Shown here piece by piece: positions 18,210 through 27,866 of a DNA stretch of 64,000 nucleotides. The position numbers were made by a program, and so were the translations under genes. Position 1 is the stretch's first letter; every line of letters starts with the position of its first letter. Source of the DNA: Heterorhizobium halophytocola (lineage in GTDB: Bacteria; Pseudomonadota; Alphaproteobacteria; Rhizobiales; Rhizobiaceae); the NCBI RefSeq assembly GCF_017873095.1, contig NZ_JAGGJU010000011.1:182417-246416 (forward strand), written 5' to 3'. The notes beneath the pieces were generated by a model, which saw nothing but the letters and a program-made list of their open reading frames with translations, was not told where the DNA came from and searched no databases.

Positions 18210-18728
18210 ATGGCCAACAGCAGTCAGAAATTTTTGGCACGCAATCGCGCGCCACGAGTCCAGATCGAATACGACGTGGAAGTCTACGGTGCCCAGAAAT
18301 CCGTCCAGCTGCCCTTCGTCATGGGCATCATGTCGGACCTCTCCGGCAAGTCCGAAGAACAGCTGCCCGCCGTGGCGGACCGCAAGTTCCTGGAGATCGA
18401 CGTCGACAATTTCGACGACCGGATGAAATCGATGAAGCCGCGCGCCGCCTTCACCGTTCCCAACACGCTGACCGGCGAGGGCAATCTCTCCGTTGAGATG
18501 ACCTTCGAAAGCCTCAACGACTTCTCGCCGGCGGCGATCGCCAAGAAGGTCGAGCCGTTGCGCAAGCTGCTTGAGGCGCGCACCCAACTCGCCAACCTGA
18601 CCACCTACATGGACGGCAAGACCGGCGCAGAAAACCTGATGGCGCAGATCATTCAGGATCCGGCCCTGCTGAAGGCCCTGGCCTCGGCACCAGCCGCCAC
18701 GTCCCAAACCTCCGAGAGCGAGGAATAA
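18210..18728 (+). CDS. tssB: T6SS sheath small subunit TssB (VipA/ImpB)
   Basis: The protein is 172 residues with typical TssB features: RAPRVQIEYDVEVYGA near the start, LPFVMGIMSDLSG, FLEIDVDNFDDRM and LEARTQLANLTTYMDGK. TssB and TssC form the contractile sheath. It is followed three bases later by tssC. A close second copy of this sequence forms the N-terminus of the fusion protein at 29264, so the locus encodes two nearly identical TssB domains. Confidence 0.97.
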   Translation: MANSSQKFLARNRAPRVQIEYDVEVYGAQKSVQLPFVMGIMSDLSGKSEEQLPAVADRKFLEIDVDNFDDRMKSMKPRAAFTVPNTLTGEGNLSVEMTFESLNDFSPAAIAKKVEPLRKLLEARTQLANLTTYMDGKTGAENLMAQIIQDPALLKALASAPAATSQTSESEE

Positions 18729-18731
18729 GCC

Positions 18732-20234
18732 ATGACAGAGACGACCAACCAGTCCGCAGGTGCCGCTCTCGCGACCGAGACCAGTTTCGGCTCCAACGAG
18801 TTCGCCTCCCTGCTGCAGAAGGAATTCCGGCCGAAATCCGATCAGGCAAAGGTCGCGGTCGAAGAGGCCGTGCGCACGCTGGCAGAACAGGTGCTGCAGA
18901 ACGAGGCTCTGGTATCGGACGACGCGCTGCGCTCGATCGACAGCATCATTGCCGAAATCGACCGCAAGCTCACCGAACAGGTGAACCTGATCCTGCATCA
19001 CGGCGATTTCCAGAAACTCGAAAGCGCCTGGCGCGGGCTGCACTTCCTGGTCAGCAATACCGAGTCGGACGAAATGCTGAAGATCCGCGTCTTCAACATT
19101 TCGAAGAAGGATCTCTCCAAGACCCTGCGCAAGTTCAAGGGTACGGCCTGGGACCAGTCGCCGATCTTCAAGAAGCTCTATGAAGAGGAATACGGCCAGT
19201 TCGGCGGCGAGCCCTATGGCTGCCTGCTCGGCGACTATCATTTCGACCATAGCGCCCAGGATGTCGAGCTTCTGCGCGAGATGTCGAAGGTGGCAGCTGC
19301 CGCCCACTCGCCGTTCATCACCGGGGCCGACCCCTCGCTTTTCCAGATGGACAGCTGGTCGGAACTTGCCAACCCGCGGGATCTGACGAAGATCTTCCAG
19401 ACGCCGGAATATGCCGCCTGGCGCTCCCTTCGGGAAAGCGAGGACAGCCGCTATCTGGGCCTTGCCATGCCGCGCTTTCTCGGTCGCCATCCCTATGGCG
19501 CAAAGACCGACCCGGTCGAGGAATTCGCCTTCGAGGAAGACACGACCGGAGCGACCTCCGACAAGTATTGCTGGGTGAACGCCGCCTACGGCATGGCGCG
19601 CAACATCACCCGTTCGTTCAAGCAATATGGCTGGTGCACCCGCATCCGCGGCGTGGAATCCGGCGGCACCGTCGACAATCTGCCGACCCACAGCTTCCCG
19701 ACCGACGACGGCGGCATCGACATGAAATGCCCGACCGAGATTGCCATCTCCGACCGGCGCGAGGCGGAACTGGCCAAGAACGGCATGATGCCGCTGATCC
19801 ACCGCAAGAACACCGACATGGCCGCGTTCATTGGCGCCCAGTCCCTGCAGAAGCCTGCCGAATATGACGATCCGGATGCCACGGCGAATGCGTCGCTGGC
19901 TGCGCGTCTGCCCTATCTCTTCGCCACCTGCCGCTTTGCCCACTACCTGAAATGCATCGTCCGCGACAAGGTCGGCTCCTTCAGCGAGCGCGACGCCATG
20001 CAGGACTGGCTGCAGAACTGGATCAACAAATATGTCGACTTCAATGCCGAGACCTCGCCCGAGGAGGTGAAGGCCCAGCATCCGCTGGCCGCCGCCGAAG
20101 TCGTGGTCGAGGAAGTCGAAGGCAGCCCCGGCTACTACAGTTCGAAATTCTTCCTGCGGCCGCACTACCAGCTGGAGGGCCTGTCCGTGTCGCTCCGCCT
20201 GGTCTCCAAGTTGCCATCGCAGAAGAGCGCATAA
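18732..20234 (+). CDS. tssC: T6SS sheath large subunit TssC (VipB/ImpC)
   Basis: This 500-residue protein is of normal length for the family. It contains the conserved ILHHGDFQKLESAWRGLHFL, GEPYGCLLGDYHF and FLGRHPYGAKTDPV regions and ends with the C-terminal domain used for sheath interlocking (FFLRPHYQLEGLSVSLRLVS). It polymerises with TssB around the Hcp tube and is disassembled by ClpV. It sits in the usual B-C-Hcp order. Confidence 0.97.
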   Translation: MTETTNQSAGAALATETSFGSNEFASLLQKEFRPKSDQAKVAVEEAVRTLAEQVLQNEALVSDDALRSIDSIIAEIDRKLTEQVNLILHHGDFQKLESAWRGLHFLVSNTESDEMLKIRVFNISKKDLSKTLRKFKGTAWDQSPIFKKLYEEEYGQFGGEPYGCLLGDYHFDHSAQDVELLREMSKVAAAAHSPFITGADPSLFQMDSWSELANPRDLTKIFQTPEYAAWRSLRESEDSRYLGLAMPRFLGRHPYGAKTDPVEEFAFEEDTTGATSDKYCWVNAAYGMARNITRSFKQYGWCTRIRGVESGGTVDNLPTHSFPTDDGGIDMKCPTEIAISDRREAELAKNGMMPLIHRKNTDMAAFIGAQSLQKPAEYDDPDATANASLAARLPYLFATCRFAHYLKCIVRDKVGSFSERDAMQDWLQNWINKYVDFNAETSPEEVKAQHPLAAAEVVVEEVEGSPGYYSSKFFLRPHYQLEGLSVSLRLVSKLPSQKSA

Positions 20235-20312
20235 GACCGACGACGCGCGGGATCTCTTCCCGCGCGCACACCCCGACACATCGACAAAGCGTTTCTATGA
20301 AAGGAGACCATC

Positions 20313-20846
20313 ATGGCCTTTGACGCGTTTCTCTATTTCCCCGGTTCATCCCTCGTCGCAGGCGAAACCCAAGACGAAGAAATGTCCAAGCTGAAGGCAT
20401 TCGAGCTGAAGGACTTCAGCTTCGGCGCCGAAAATACGATCAATATCGGTTCGGACTCCGGCGGCGGCGGCGCCGGCAAGGCGATCTTCAAGGATTTCGA
20501 AATCACCAAGAGGACCGATACCGCATCCTGCGGCCTGTTCTTGACCCTGTGCAGCGGCACCCATTTCGACGAAGCCATCATCGAACTGCGTCGCTCGGGC
20601 GGTCAGATCGGCGTATCCGGTCGAACCTTCATGAAGTTCTACTTCAAGCAGGTGATGGTGAAGGACCTGTCCTGGTCCGGCTCCGACGGCGATGACGTCT
20701 GCGAGGAAAAGGTCATCCTCGTCTACGGCGCCATCAAGGTCGAGTACAACAAGCAGGATTCGACCGGCAAGATGACAAAGGCCTCAGGCGGCCAGGGCGA
20801 GGTCAAGTGGAGCCGCGTCAAGAACAAGGCGATCTACGACGTCTGA
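20313..20846 (+). CDS. hcp: Hcp inner-tube protein (TssD)
   Basis: This 177-residue protein of the Hcp1 family forms the hexameric rings of the inner tube. It starts MAFDAFLYFPGSS, after a clear ribosome binding site (AAAGGAGA), and carries FEITKRTDTASCGLFLTLCSG and the later VYGAIKVEYNKQ. The 78-base gap after tssC and the strong ribosome binding site fit the high level of Hcp needed. No C-terminal toxin extension is present. Confidence 0.96.
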   Translation: MAFDAFLYFPGSSLVAGETQDEEMSKLKAFELKDFSFGAENTINIGSDSGGGGAGKAIFKDFEITKRTDTASCGLFLTLCSGTHFDEAIIELRRSGGQIGVSGRTFMKFYFKQVMVKDLSWSGSDGDDVCEEKVILVYGAIKVEYNKQDSTGKMTKASGGQGEVKWSRVKNKAIYDV

Positions 20847-20923
20847 TCCCCGTCGCTGTGTCCGGGGTGTCAGGCGACGCCCCGGAACATCCTCCCCTAT
20901 AGATCCAGCGAAAGCTCCAGCAC

Positions 20924-21760
20924 ATGACAGCCGAGGAACTTCTCAGACAGGGCGATCTCGATGGCACGCTTTCCGCCGTCCAGGACAGCGTCCGCAAGAC
21001 GCCGGAAGATCCTCGACTTCGCGTTTTCCTGTTCCAGCTGCTGTGCGTGCTCGGACAATGGCAGCGCGCGATTGGCCAGCTGAAGACCTGCGTCACGCTC
21101 GATCCTGAGGCCAATGCCATGGCCCAGATGTACCGTACCGCGATCATCTGCGAAATCTACCGGGACAAGGTGTTTCATGGCGAGAAGCAGCCGCTGATCT
21201 TCGGCGAACCCGAGAACTGGGTCGCCTGGATGATCGAAGCCCTGAAGCTGCAGGCGACCGGCGCGCAAAATGCCGCCGAAGCGCTGCGTGCCCAGGCCTT
21301 CGACGCCGCGCCCGCTATATCCGGCACCCTGAACGGTACCCCCTTCGCCTGGGTTGCCGATGCGGATCCCCGCCTCGGCCCGATGCTCGAAGTGATCGTC
21401 AACGGCCGCTATTTCTGGGCCCCGTTCAGCGCCATCAGCCGCGTTGTCGTCGAGCCGCCAAGAGATCTGCGCGACCGAGTCTGGATGCCGGCTACGGTCA
21501 CCTGGTCGAATGGCGGCGATGCCGTCGTGCTGATCCCGACGCGTTACGCCGGAACGTCAGATGCGCCTGACAACGATTTGAAGCTTGCGCGAAAGACCGA
21601 CTGGATCGGTGAAGAGGACCGCGTCTCGGCCGGCCTCGGACAGCGTCTGCTGGCAACCGACGAGACCGACTGCGCCTTGATGGATCTTCGTGTGCTGTCT
21701 ATCGACGGCCTGCCCGCCGCCGACCGGCCCACCTCAGCTGCGGTATCAGATCATGGCTGA
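20924..21760 (+). CDS. tagJ: T6SS accessory protein TagJ (ImpE)
   Basis: This 278-residue protein has an N-terminal TPR-like helical part (residues 5-120, e.g. RQGDLDGTLSAVQDSVRKTP) and the C-terminal ImpE domain (WMIEALKLQ, DADPRLGPMLEVIVNGRYFW). TagJ-family proteins bind TssB and are thought to help ClpV act on the sheath. The last eight bases overlap the start of tssE. Confidence 0.9.
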   Translation: MTAEELLRQGDLDGTLSAVQDSVRKTPEDPRLRVFLFQLLCVLGQWQRAIGQLKTCVTLDPEANAMAQMYRTAIICEIYRDKVFHGEKQPLIFGEPENWVAWMIEALKLQATGAQNAAEALRAQAFDAAPAISGTLNGTPFAWVADADPRLGPMLEVIVNGRYFWAPFSAISRVVVEPPRDLRDRVWMPATVTWSNGGDAVVLIPTRYAGTSDAPDNDLKLARKTDWIGEEDRVSAGLGQRLLATDETDCALMDLRVLSIDGLPAADRPTSAAVSDHG

Positions 21761-22250
21761 CCGGATGCTCGCCGAGCGGCTGCAGCCCTCGCTTCTCGAC
21801 CGGCTGACCGATCACGCGCCCGGCAATGAGACGGAAGCGGCCTCGAACTATGCCATCGATATCGGCCGGCTGCGCGAGATCATCCAGCGCGATCTCGCCT
21901 GGCTGCTCAACACCGCCAATATCGCGGTCGACCACGATCTGGAACTTCGCCCCAACGTCGCGCGCTCCGTGCTCAATTACGGCATTCCCGGTCTTTCCGG
22001 TCTGACCCATACAAGCAACCAGGCCTTTGAGATCCAGCAGGCCATCCGCCTGGCGATCGAGACCTTCGAACCGCGCATTCTGCCGGAAACGCTCGATGTC
22101 AGCCTGCGTCGGCAGGACAGCGGCAGCCGCGCAATCATCTCGCTGGAAATCCGGGGCGAACTCTGGGCCGAGCCGGTTCCCGTCGATCTCTATCTGCGCA
22201 CAGCGCTCGACGTGACGTCCGGTCAGGTCACCATCACCAGGCAGGGATAG
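21753..22250 (+). CDS. tssE: T6SS baseplate protein TssE (gp25-like, ImpF)
   Basis: This 165-residue protein has the lysozyme-like/gp25 fold pattern: LREIIQRDLAWLLNTAN, then SVLNYGIPGLSG and AIRLAIETFEPRIL. TssE starts sheath polymerisation on the baseplate. The ATG at 21753 (MADRMLAERL) is chosen because upstream in-frame residues resemble nothing and lie inside tagJ. Five bases separate it from tssF. Confidence 0.93.
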   Translation: MADRMLAERLQPSLLDRLTDHAPGNETEAASNYAIDIGRLREIIQRDLAWLLNTANIAVDHDLELRPNVARSVLNYGIPGLSGLTHTSNQAFEIQQAIRLAIETFEPRILPETLDVSLRRQDSGSRAIISLEIRGELWAEPVPVDLYLRTALDVTSGQVTITRQG

Positions 22251-22255
22251 CAGAC

Positions 22256-24130
22256 ATGGACACCCGGTTGCTCAAACACTACGAGGAGGAACTCGGCTAC
22301 ATCCGCGAGATGGGGGCCGAGTTCGCCGAGGCCTATCCGAAAATCGCCGGCCGCCTGGGCATGAAGCAGATCGAAGTGCTCGATCCCTATGTCGAGCGGC
22401 TGCTTGAAGGTTTCGCCTTCCTGTCCGCCCGCGTCCAGCTGGAACTCGAGCTTCAATATCCGGTCTTCACCCAGAACCTGCTTGAAATCGTCTACCCGCA
22501 CTTCCTCGCGCCGACTCCATCGATGATGATCGCCCGCCTGGCGCCCGACACCGCTCAAGGCGGACTTGCAGAAGGCTTCGTCGTGCCGCGCGGCACGACC
22601 TTGCGCGGTCGCGTCATTGAAGGCGAGCAGACCGCCTGCCAGTTCACCACCTCGCAGGATGCGACGCTATGGCCGCTCGAAATCTCCGAGGTCGAATATG
22701 TGGACGGCCGCAGCGACCTGGTCGCGGCAGGGCTTGCCAGGGACAACAACGCCAAGGCAGCCTTGCGCCTGCGTCTCAGGCACAGCGGCGGCACCGCGAT
22801 CAGCGACTTGCCGCTCGACCGCCTGACGCTCTTCCTCTCGGGCGCCGGCGCCGAACCCTGGCGCCTCTATGAGGCGATCCTCAGCCGCGGCGTCGGGCTG
22901 GCCGGTCGCTCGACGAACCGGCGCGAAGACTGGGCCGAGTTTCTCGGCAAGGATATCAGGCCCCGCGGCTTCGATGCCGACGAGGCCCTGCTGCCGGTGC
23001 CCGGCCAGTCCTTCGACGGCTATCGCCTGCTGCAGGAATATTTCGCCATGCCGCAGCGCTTCTTCTTCATCGACCTCTGTGGCCTGCAGCCGGCCTTCCG
23101 CCGCGCGGTCGGCAATGATCTCGATCTCTATATCCTGCTCTCGGAGGGCAATCCGGCGCTGAAGTCGATCGAGCCGGCCAGCTTCGACCTGCATGCCGTC
23201 CCGGCGGTCAATCTGTTCAACAAGCGTTGCGACCGGCTGGCTGTATCCGGTACCGAGATCGACCATCACGTGACCGTCGACCGCATGGCCCCGCTCGACT
23301 ACGAGATCTACAGGCTGGAAAACGTGGTGGGCATCGCCGGTGATGGCGCGGACGACATTCCCTTCCGCCCCTTCTACAGCGCCGAGGACTTCACACCGCT
23401 CGGGGAGACGCACGCCGCCTACTACAATGTCAAGCGACGGATGCGGCAGCGCTCCGAGCGCCAGCGGCTGAGGGGCGGGCGAACCTCCTATCTGGGCTCC
23501 GAACTCTATCTGTCGCTCAGCGACCGCAGCCAGGCCCCCTATCCCGGCAATCTGAAACAGCTGGCTGTCACCGCGCTCTGCACAAATCGCGACCTGCCAA
23601 TGCTGACGGCGGTCGGCAGCGGGGATACGGATTTCACCCTCCCCGACGGTGGTCCGATATCGGAAGTCCGTGCCATCATCGCGCCGACCCGGCCACGCCA
23701 GAGCCTGGCCGAGGGCGAACGCGCCTGGCAGCTGGTCAGCCATCTGAGCCTCAATTACCTGTCGATCGCGGACGGCGACCGGGGCACGGGTGCGGCTGCC
23801 CTGCGCGAACTGATCGGGCTTTACACGCCCGCCGGCGAACTGACGCTCGCCAAGCAGATGGAGGGCCTCGCCTCGGTCTCGTCCCGTCCGATCGTGCGCC
23901 GCATGGTCGAAGACGTGCTTTCGACCGCCGTGCGCGGGCTGGAGGTCCGCATCGGCTTCGACGAGAGCTATTTCGAGGGCACCGGCTGCTACCTGCTGGG
24001 CGCCGTGCTCGAGGCCTTTTTCGCAAAATATGTGACGCTCAACAGCTTTACCGAGACCGTCATCCATTCCCAGCAACGAGGAGACATCGCAAGATGGCCG
24101 GCCAGGAGCGGGAGACGGGTCCTGATCTGA
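22256..24130 (+). CDS. tssF: T6SS baseplate protein TssF (ImpG)
   Basis: The protein is 624 residues. The N-terminal signature is intact (LLKHYEEELGYIREMGAEFA, then YPKIAGRLG and YVERLLEGFAFLSARVQLEL). The mid region has the family LFNKRCDRLAVSG. TssF forms the baseplate wedge with TssG, TssK and TssE. Its 3' end overlaps tssG by 37 bases in a different frame. Confidence 0.95.
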   Translation: MDTRLLKHYEEELGYIREMGAEFAEAYPKIAGRLGMKQIEVLDPYVERLLEGFAFLSARVQLELELQYPVFTQNLLEIVYPHFLAPTPSMMIARLAPDTAQGGLAEGFVVPRGTTLRGRVIEGEQTACQFTTSQDATLWPLEISEVEYVDGRSDLVAAGLARDNNAKAALRLRLRHSGGTAISDLPLDRLTLFLSGAGAEPWRLYEAILSRGVGLAGRSTNRREDWAEFLGKDIRPRGFDADEALLPVPGQSFDGYRLLQEYFAMPQRFFFIDLCGLQPAFRRAVGNDLDLYILLSEGNPALKSIEPASFDLHAVPAVNLFNKRCDRLAVSGTEIDHHVTVDRMAPLDYEIYRLENVVGIAGDGADDIPFRPFYSAEDFTPLGETHAAYYNVKRRMRQRSERQRLRGGRTSYLGSELYLSLSDRSQAPYPGNLKQLAVTALCTNRDLPMLTAVGSGDTDFTLPDGGPISEVRAIIAPTRPRQSLAEGERAWQLVSHLSLNYLSIADGDRGTGAAALRELIGLYTPAGELTLAKQMEGLASVSSRPIVRRMVEDVLSTAVRGLEVRIGFDESYFEGTGCYLLGAVLEAFFAKYVTLNSFTETVIHSQQRGDIARWPARSGRRVLI

Positions 24131-25113
24131 GCCGCCTCGAGGCGCTCCGGGAGAACCCGCATTCCCACCATATATTTCATGCTTTGCGGCTGATCGAGGC
24201 CACCTATGCCGACCATCCCCGCCTCGGCCGCTCGCGGCGGCCGTCGCAGGATGCCGTGCGCCTGACGCAGGACCCCGAACTCGCCTTCCCGGCATCGACG
24301 ATCTCGGCCTTCGGCCCCCACCCGACCACGGGCCGGCAGCAGTTGACGCAGAGCGTCTTCGGCCTGTTCGGCCCGCATGGCGCGCTGCCGCTGCACATCA
24401 CCGAATACGCCCGCGACCGGCAGCGAAACCACCACGACCCGACGCTCGTCGCTTTCGCCAACATGTTCCACCACCGGATGATGTCGCTGTTCTACCGGGC
24501 CTGGACGACCGGCGAACCGGCCCCCTCCTTCGACCGGCCGGACGATGATCCGTTTGGCGCCAAGCTCGATGCGATCGCCGGCGTGTCGGGCGAGAACTTC
24601 GCCTGCCGCGACGCCATGCCGGATCTGGCCCGACGCCATTTCGCCGGCCTTCTGGCCGCTGCGCCGCACAGCGAGGCGGGCCTGCAGGCCATCCTGACGC
24701 GGTTCTTCGGCGCGAAGATTTCGATCGAAAGCTTCATCGGCAGCTGGCTGCATCTCGAACCGCATGATCGTGGGCGGCTGGGCAATGCGACACTCGGCGG
24801 CAGCGCCAGCCTCGGCGAAAAGGTCTGGTCCCGCGAGGCGCGGTTCCGCATCCGCATCGGCCCGCTCGGGCTCGAAGAATACAAGCGACTGCTGCCGGGC
24901 GGCGAAAGCCTGAAGCGGCTGGCCGCGATCATCCGCAGCTATGTCGGCGACACGCTGGACTGGGAGGCGAACCTGATCCTGCGACAGGACGAGGTTCCGC
25001 CGACCGTCCTGGGCGCCTCCGGCGCCCTGGGGCTGACCACCTGGATCGGCAAGCGATCCGACACCGACGCCGACAATTTGCATCTCACGGCTCCCGCGCA
25101 ACACGCGCTCTGA
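24094..25113 (+). CDS. tssG: T6SS baseplate protein TssG (ImpH)
   Basis: The protein is 339 residues, with HHIFHALRLIEATYADHPRLG near the start and FGLFGPHGALPLHITEYARDR, both typical of TssG. It is the partner of TssF in the baseplate wedge. It begins inside the 3' end of tssF. Twenty-five bases separate it from clpV. Confidence 0.94.
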   Translation: MAGQERETGPDLSRLEALRENPHSHHIFHALRLIEATYADHPRLGRSRRPSQDAVRLTQDPELAFPASTISAFGPHPTTGRQQLTQSVFGLFGPHGALPLHITEYARDRQRNHHDPTLVAFANMFHHRMMSLFYRAWTTGEPAPSFDRPDDDPFGAKLDAIAGVSGENFACRDAMPDLARRHFAGLLAAAPHSEAGLQAILTRFFGAKISIESFIGSWLHLEPHDRGRLGNATLGGSASLGEKVWSREARFRIRIGPLGLEEYKRLLPGGESLKRLAAIIRSYVGDTLDWEANLILRQDEVPPTVLGASGALGLTTWIGKRSDTDADNLHLTAPAQHAL

Positions 25114-25138
25114 GCCAGACCGGACAGGAAAGAACACC

Positions 25139-27841
25139 ATGTCAGACATCAGCCGCGTTGCCCTGTTCGGAAAACTGAACCGTGTGGGCTTCCAGTCGAT
25201 CGAGAGTGCCACCGTCTTCTGCAAGATGCGCGGCAATCCCTATGTCGAACTCGTGCACTGGATCCACCAGATCCTGCAGGGTCAGGACAGCGACCTGCAT
25301 CGCATTATCAGCCACTTCGAACTGGAACCTTCGCGGGTCGCCGCCGAAATGGTGCGCAGTCTCGACGCCCTGCCGCGCGGCGCAACGGCGATCTCCGATC
25401 TGTCGCCGCATCTGGAGGAAACCGTCGAGCGCGCCTGGGTATATGCCTCGTTGCAATTCGCCGCCCATCAGGTGCGCACGGGACATCTGATCCTCGGAAT
25501 CGTCAAGACGCCGCGCCTGCGCAATCTGCTGGACGGAATTTCGTCCGAGTTCCGCAAGATAGGCGCAGACGATCTGTCGGAGCATTTTGCCGAAATCGTC
25601 GACGGTTCGCCGGAAGAAGGTCTGTCGGCGCAGGACGGCAGCGGCCGTGGCCAGCCGGGCGAGGCCTCGTCTGCCATGGCGCCGCAGATGGGCGGCGGCG
25701 CCGCGCTCGCCCAGTTCTGCACCGACCTCACCGAAAAGGCGCGGCTCGGGGAGATCGATCCGATCGTCGGACGCGACGAGGAAATCCGCCAGGTCATCGA
25801 CGTACTGATGCGGCGGCGCCAGAACAACCCCATCCTGACCGGCGAGGCCGGCGTCGGCAAGACGGCGGTCGTCGAGGGCTTTGCCCTCAGGATCGCCCGC
25901 GGCGACGTGCCGCCGGCGCTGCGCCAGGCGCGGCTGCTGTCGCTCGATGTCGGCCTGCTGCAGGCGGGCGCCTCGATGAAGGGCGAGTTCGAAAACCGGC
26001 TGAAAACCGTGATCGAGGAGGTGCAGGCAAGCCCGGTGCCGATCGTGATGTTTGTCGACGAGACCCATACCCTGGTCGGCGCCGGCGGTGCGGCGGGCAC
26101 CGGCGACGCCGCCAATCTTCTGAAACCCGCCCTTGCCCGCGGCACGCTGCGCACGATCGGCGCCACCACCTGGGCCGAGTACAAGAAGCATATCGAGAAA
26201 GACCCGGCCCTGACGCGCCGCTTCCAGGTCGTCCAGGTCGCCGAACCCGACGAAGCCCGCGCGATCCAGATGATGCGCGGCGTCGCCGGCATGCTGGAAC
26301 GCCATCACAAGGTGCAGATCCTCGACGAGGCATTGGAGGCGGCGGTCAAGCTTTCGGCGCGTTACATTCCAGCCCGGCAATTGCCCGACAAATCGGTCAG
26401 CGTGCTTGATACAGCCTGCGCTCGCGTGGCGATCAGCCTGCATGCGGTCCCTGCCCCCGTCGATGATTGCCAGCGCCATATCGAGACGCTGAACACCGAA
26501 CTCGAGATCATCGCCCGCGACGAGAGCGCCGGCACCGAGGTCGCCGAACGCCGGGCCCGGGTCACCGCGGAACTGGCGGAAGCGACCGAACGCAAGAACG
26601 ACCTGAGTGACCGCTGGGAGTTGGAAAAATCACTGGTCGGCCAGATCCTCGACTTGCGCGAACAGCTGCGCAAGGACGGCCAGCCGGTAGACGGCACCGG
26701 CGACGCCACGACCGCTGCGCTGGCCGAGGCAGGCATGGACGCAGACGCCGCCCGCCAGGCCAGGCTCCTCGATCTGCGACGCAAGCAGGCGGAGCTCGGC
26801 GACCTGCAGGGCGAGGTCCCGCTGGTGCTGCCGATCGTCGATGCCCAGGCGATCTCCACCGTGGTGGCCGACTGGACCGGCATTCCCGTTGGGCGGATGG
26901 TCAAGAACGAGATCCGCACCGTGCTTGGTCTCTCCGACCACCTGTCGAAGCGGGTCATCGGCCAGGATCACGCGATGGAGATGATCACCAAGCGCATCCA
27001 GACCTCGCGCGCAGGGCTCGACAACCCATCGAAGCCGATAGGGGTCTTCCTGCTGGCCGGCACTTCCGGCGTCGGCAAGACCGAGACGGCGCTGGCGCTG
27101 GCGGAGACACTTTATGGCGGCGAGCAGAACCTGATCACCATCAACATGTCGGAATACCAGGAGGCGCATACAGTTTCCTCGCTGAAGGGGGCGCCTCCCG
27201 GCTATGTCGGCTATGGCGAAGGCGGGGTTCTGACCGAGGCCGTGCGCAGGAAGCCCTATTCGGTGGTGCTGCTCGACGAGGTCGAGAAGGCGCATCCCGA
27301 CGTGCACGAAATCTTCTTCCAGGTCTTCGACAAGGGCGTGATGGAAGACGGCGAAGGCCGCGTCATCGACTTCAAGAACACGCTGATCCTGCTGACCTCG
27401 AATGTCGGCTCGGAAATGATCATGGATCTCTGCGCCGACCCCGAGCTGATGCCGGAGCCGGACGGTATTGCCAAGGCGCTGCGCGAGCCGCTGCTGAAGG
27501 TCTTCCCGGCCGCCCTGCTCGGCCGCCTGGTAACCATTCCCTATTATCCGCTCAGCCCGCCGATGATCGCCGCCATCACCAGGCTGCAGCTGGACCGGAT
27601 CAAGAAACGCGTCGCGACTGCCCACGGCGTGCCGTTCGACTATTCCGAGGCTGTCGTCGACACCATTGTCGAACGCTGCCAGGAGCTCGAAAGCGGCGGC
27701 CGGATGATCGACGCGATCGTGACCAACACCATGCTGCCCGAAATCTCGGCCGAATTCCTGCGCCGGATGATGGAAGGCGGCGAGGTCGTAAGGGTCGCCA
27801 TCGACGTGGACCAGGGACAGTTCACATACGCGTTCAACTAA
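25139..27841 (+). CDS. tssH: T6SS AAA+ ATPase ClpV (TssH)
   Basis: This 900-residue protein has a Clp N domain (about 1-150), a first AAA module with Walker A GEAGVGKT (near 238) and Walker B VDETHTLVGAG, a middle coiled-coil region (about 430-560), and a second AAA module with Walker A GTSGVGKT (near 643) and Walker B LLDEVEKAHP. ClpV extracts TssC from contracted sheaths so that subunits can be reused. All ATPase motifs look intact. Confidence 0.95.
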   Translation: MSDISRVALFGKLNRVGFQSIESATVFCKMRGNPYVELVHWIHQILQGQDSDLHRIISHFELEPSRVAAEMVRSLDALPRGATAISDLSPHLEETVERAWVYASLQFAAHQVRTGHLILGIVKTPRLRNLLDGISSEFRKIGADDLSEHFAEIVDGSPEEGLSAQDGSGRGQPGEASSAMAPQMGGGAALAQFCTDLTEKARLGEIDPIVGRDEEIRQVIDVLMRRRQNNPILTGEAGVGKTAVVEGFALRIARGDVPPALRQARLLSLDVGLLQAGASMKGEFENRLKTVIEEVQASPVPIVMFVDETHTLVGAGGAAGTGDAANLLKPALARGTLRTIGATTWAEYKKHIEKDPALTRRFQVVQVAEPDEARAIQMMRGVAGMLERHHKVQILDEALEAAVKLSARYIPARQLPDKSVSVLDTACARVAISLHAVPAPVDDCQRHIETLNTELEIIARDESAGTEVAERRARVTAELAEATERKNDLSDRWELEKSLVGQILDLREQLRKDGQPVDGTGDATTAALAEAGMDADAARQARLLDLRRKQAELGDLQGEVPLVLPIVDAQAISTVVADWTGIPVGRMVKNEIRTVLGLSDHLSKRVIGQDHAMEMITKRIQTSRAGLDNPSKPIGVFLLAGTSGVGKTETALALAETLYGGEQNLITINMSEYQEAHTVSSLKGAPPGYVGYGEGGVLTEAVRRKPYSVVLLDEVEKAHPDVHEIFFQVFDKGVMEDGEGRVIDFKNTLILLTSNVGSEMIMDLCADPELMPEPDGIAKALREPLLKVFPAALLGRLVTIPYYPLSPPMIAAITRLQLDRIKKRVATAHGVPFDYSEAVVDTIVERCQELESGGRMIDAIVTNTMLPEISAEFLRRMMEGGEVVRVAIDVDQGQFTYAFN

Positions 27842-27866
27842 GCTTGATTGTAAGGAGTAGGCCGAC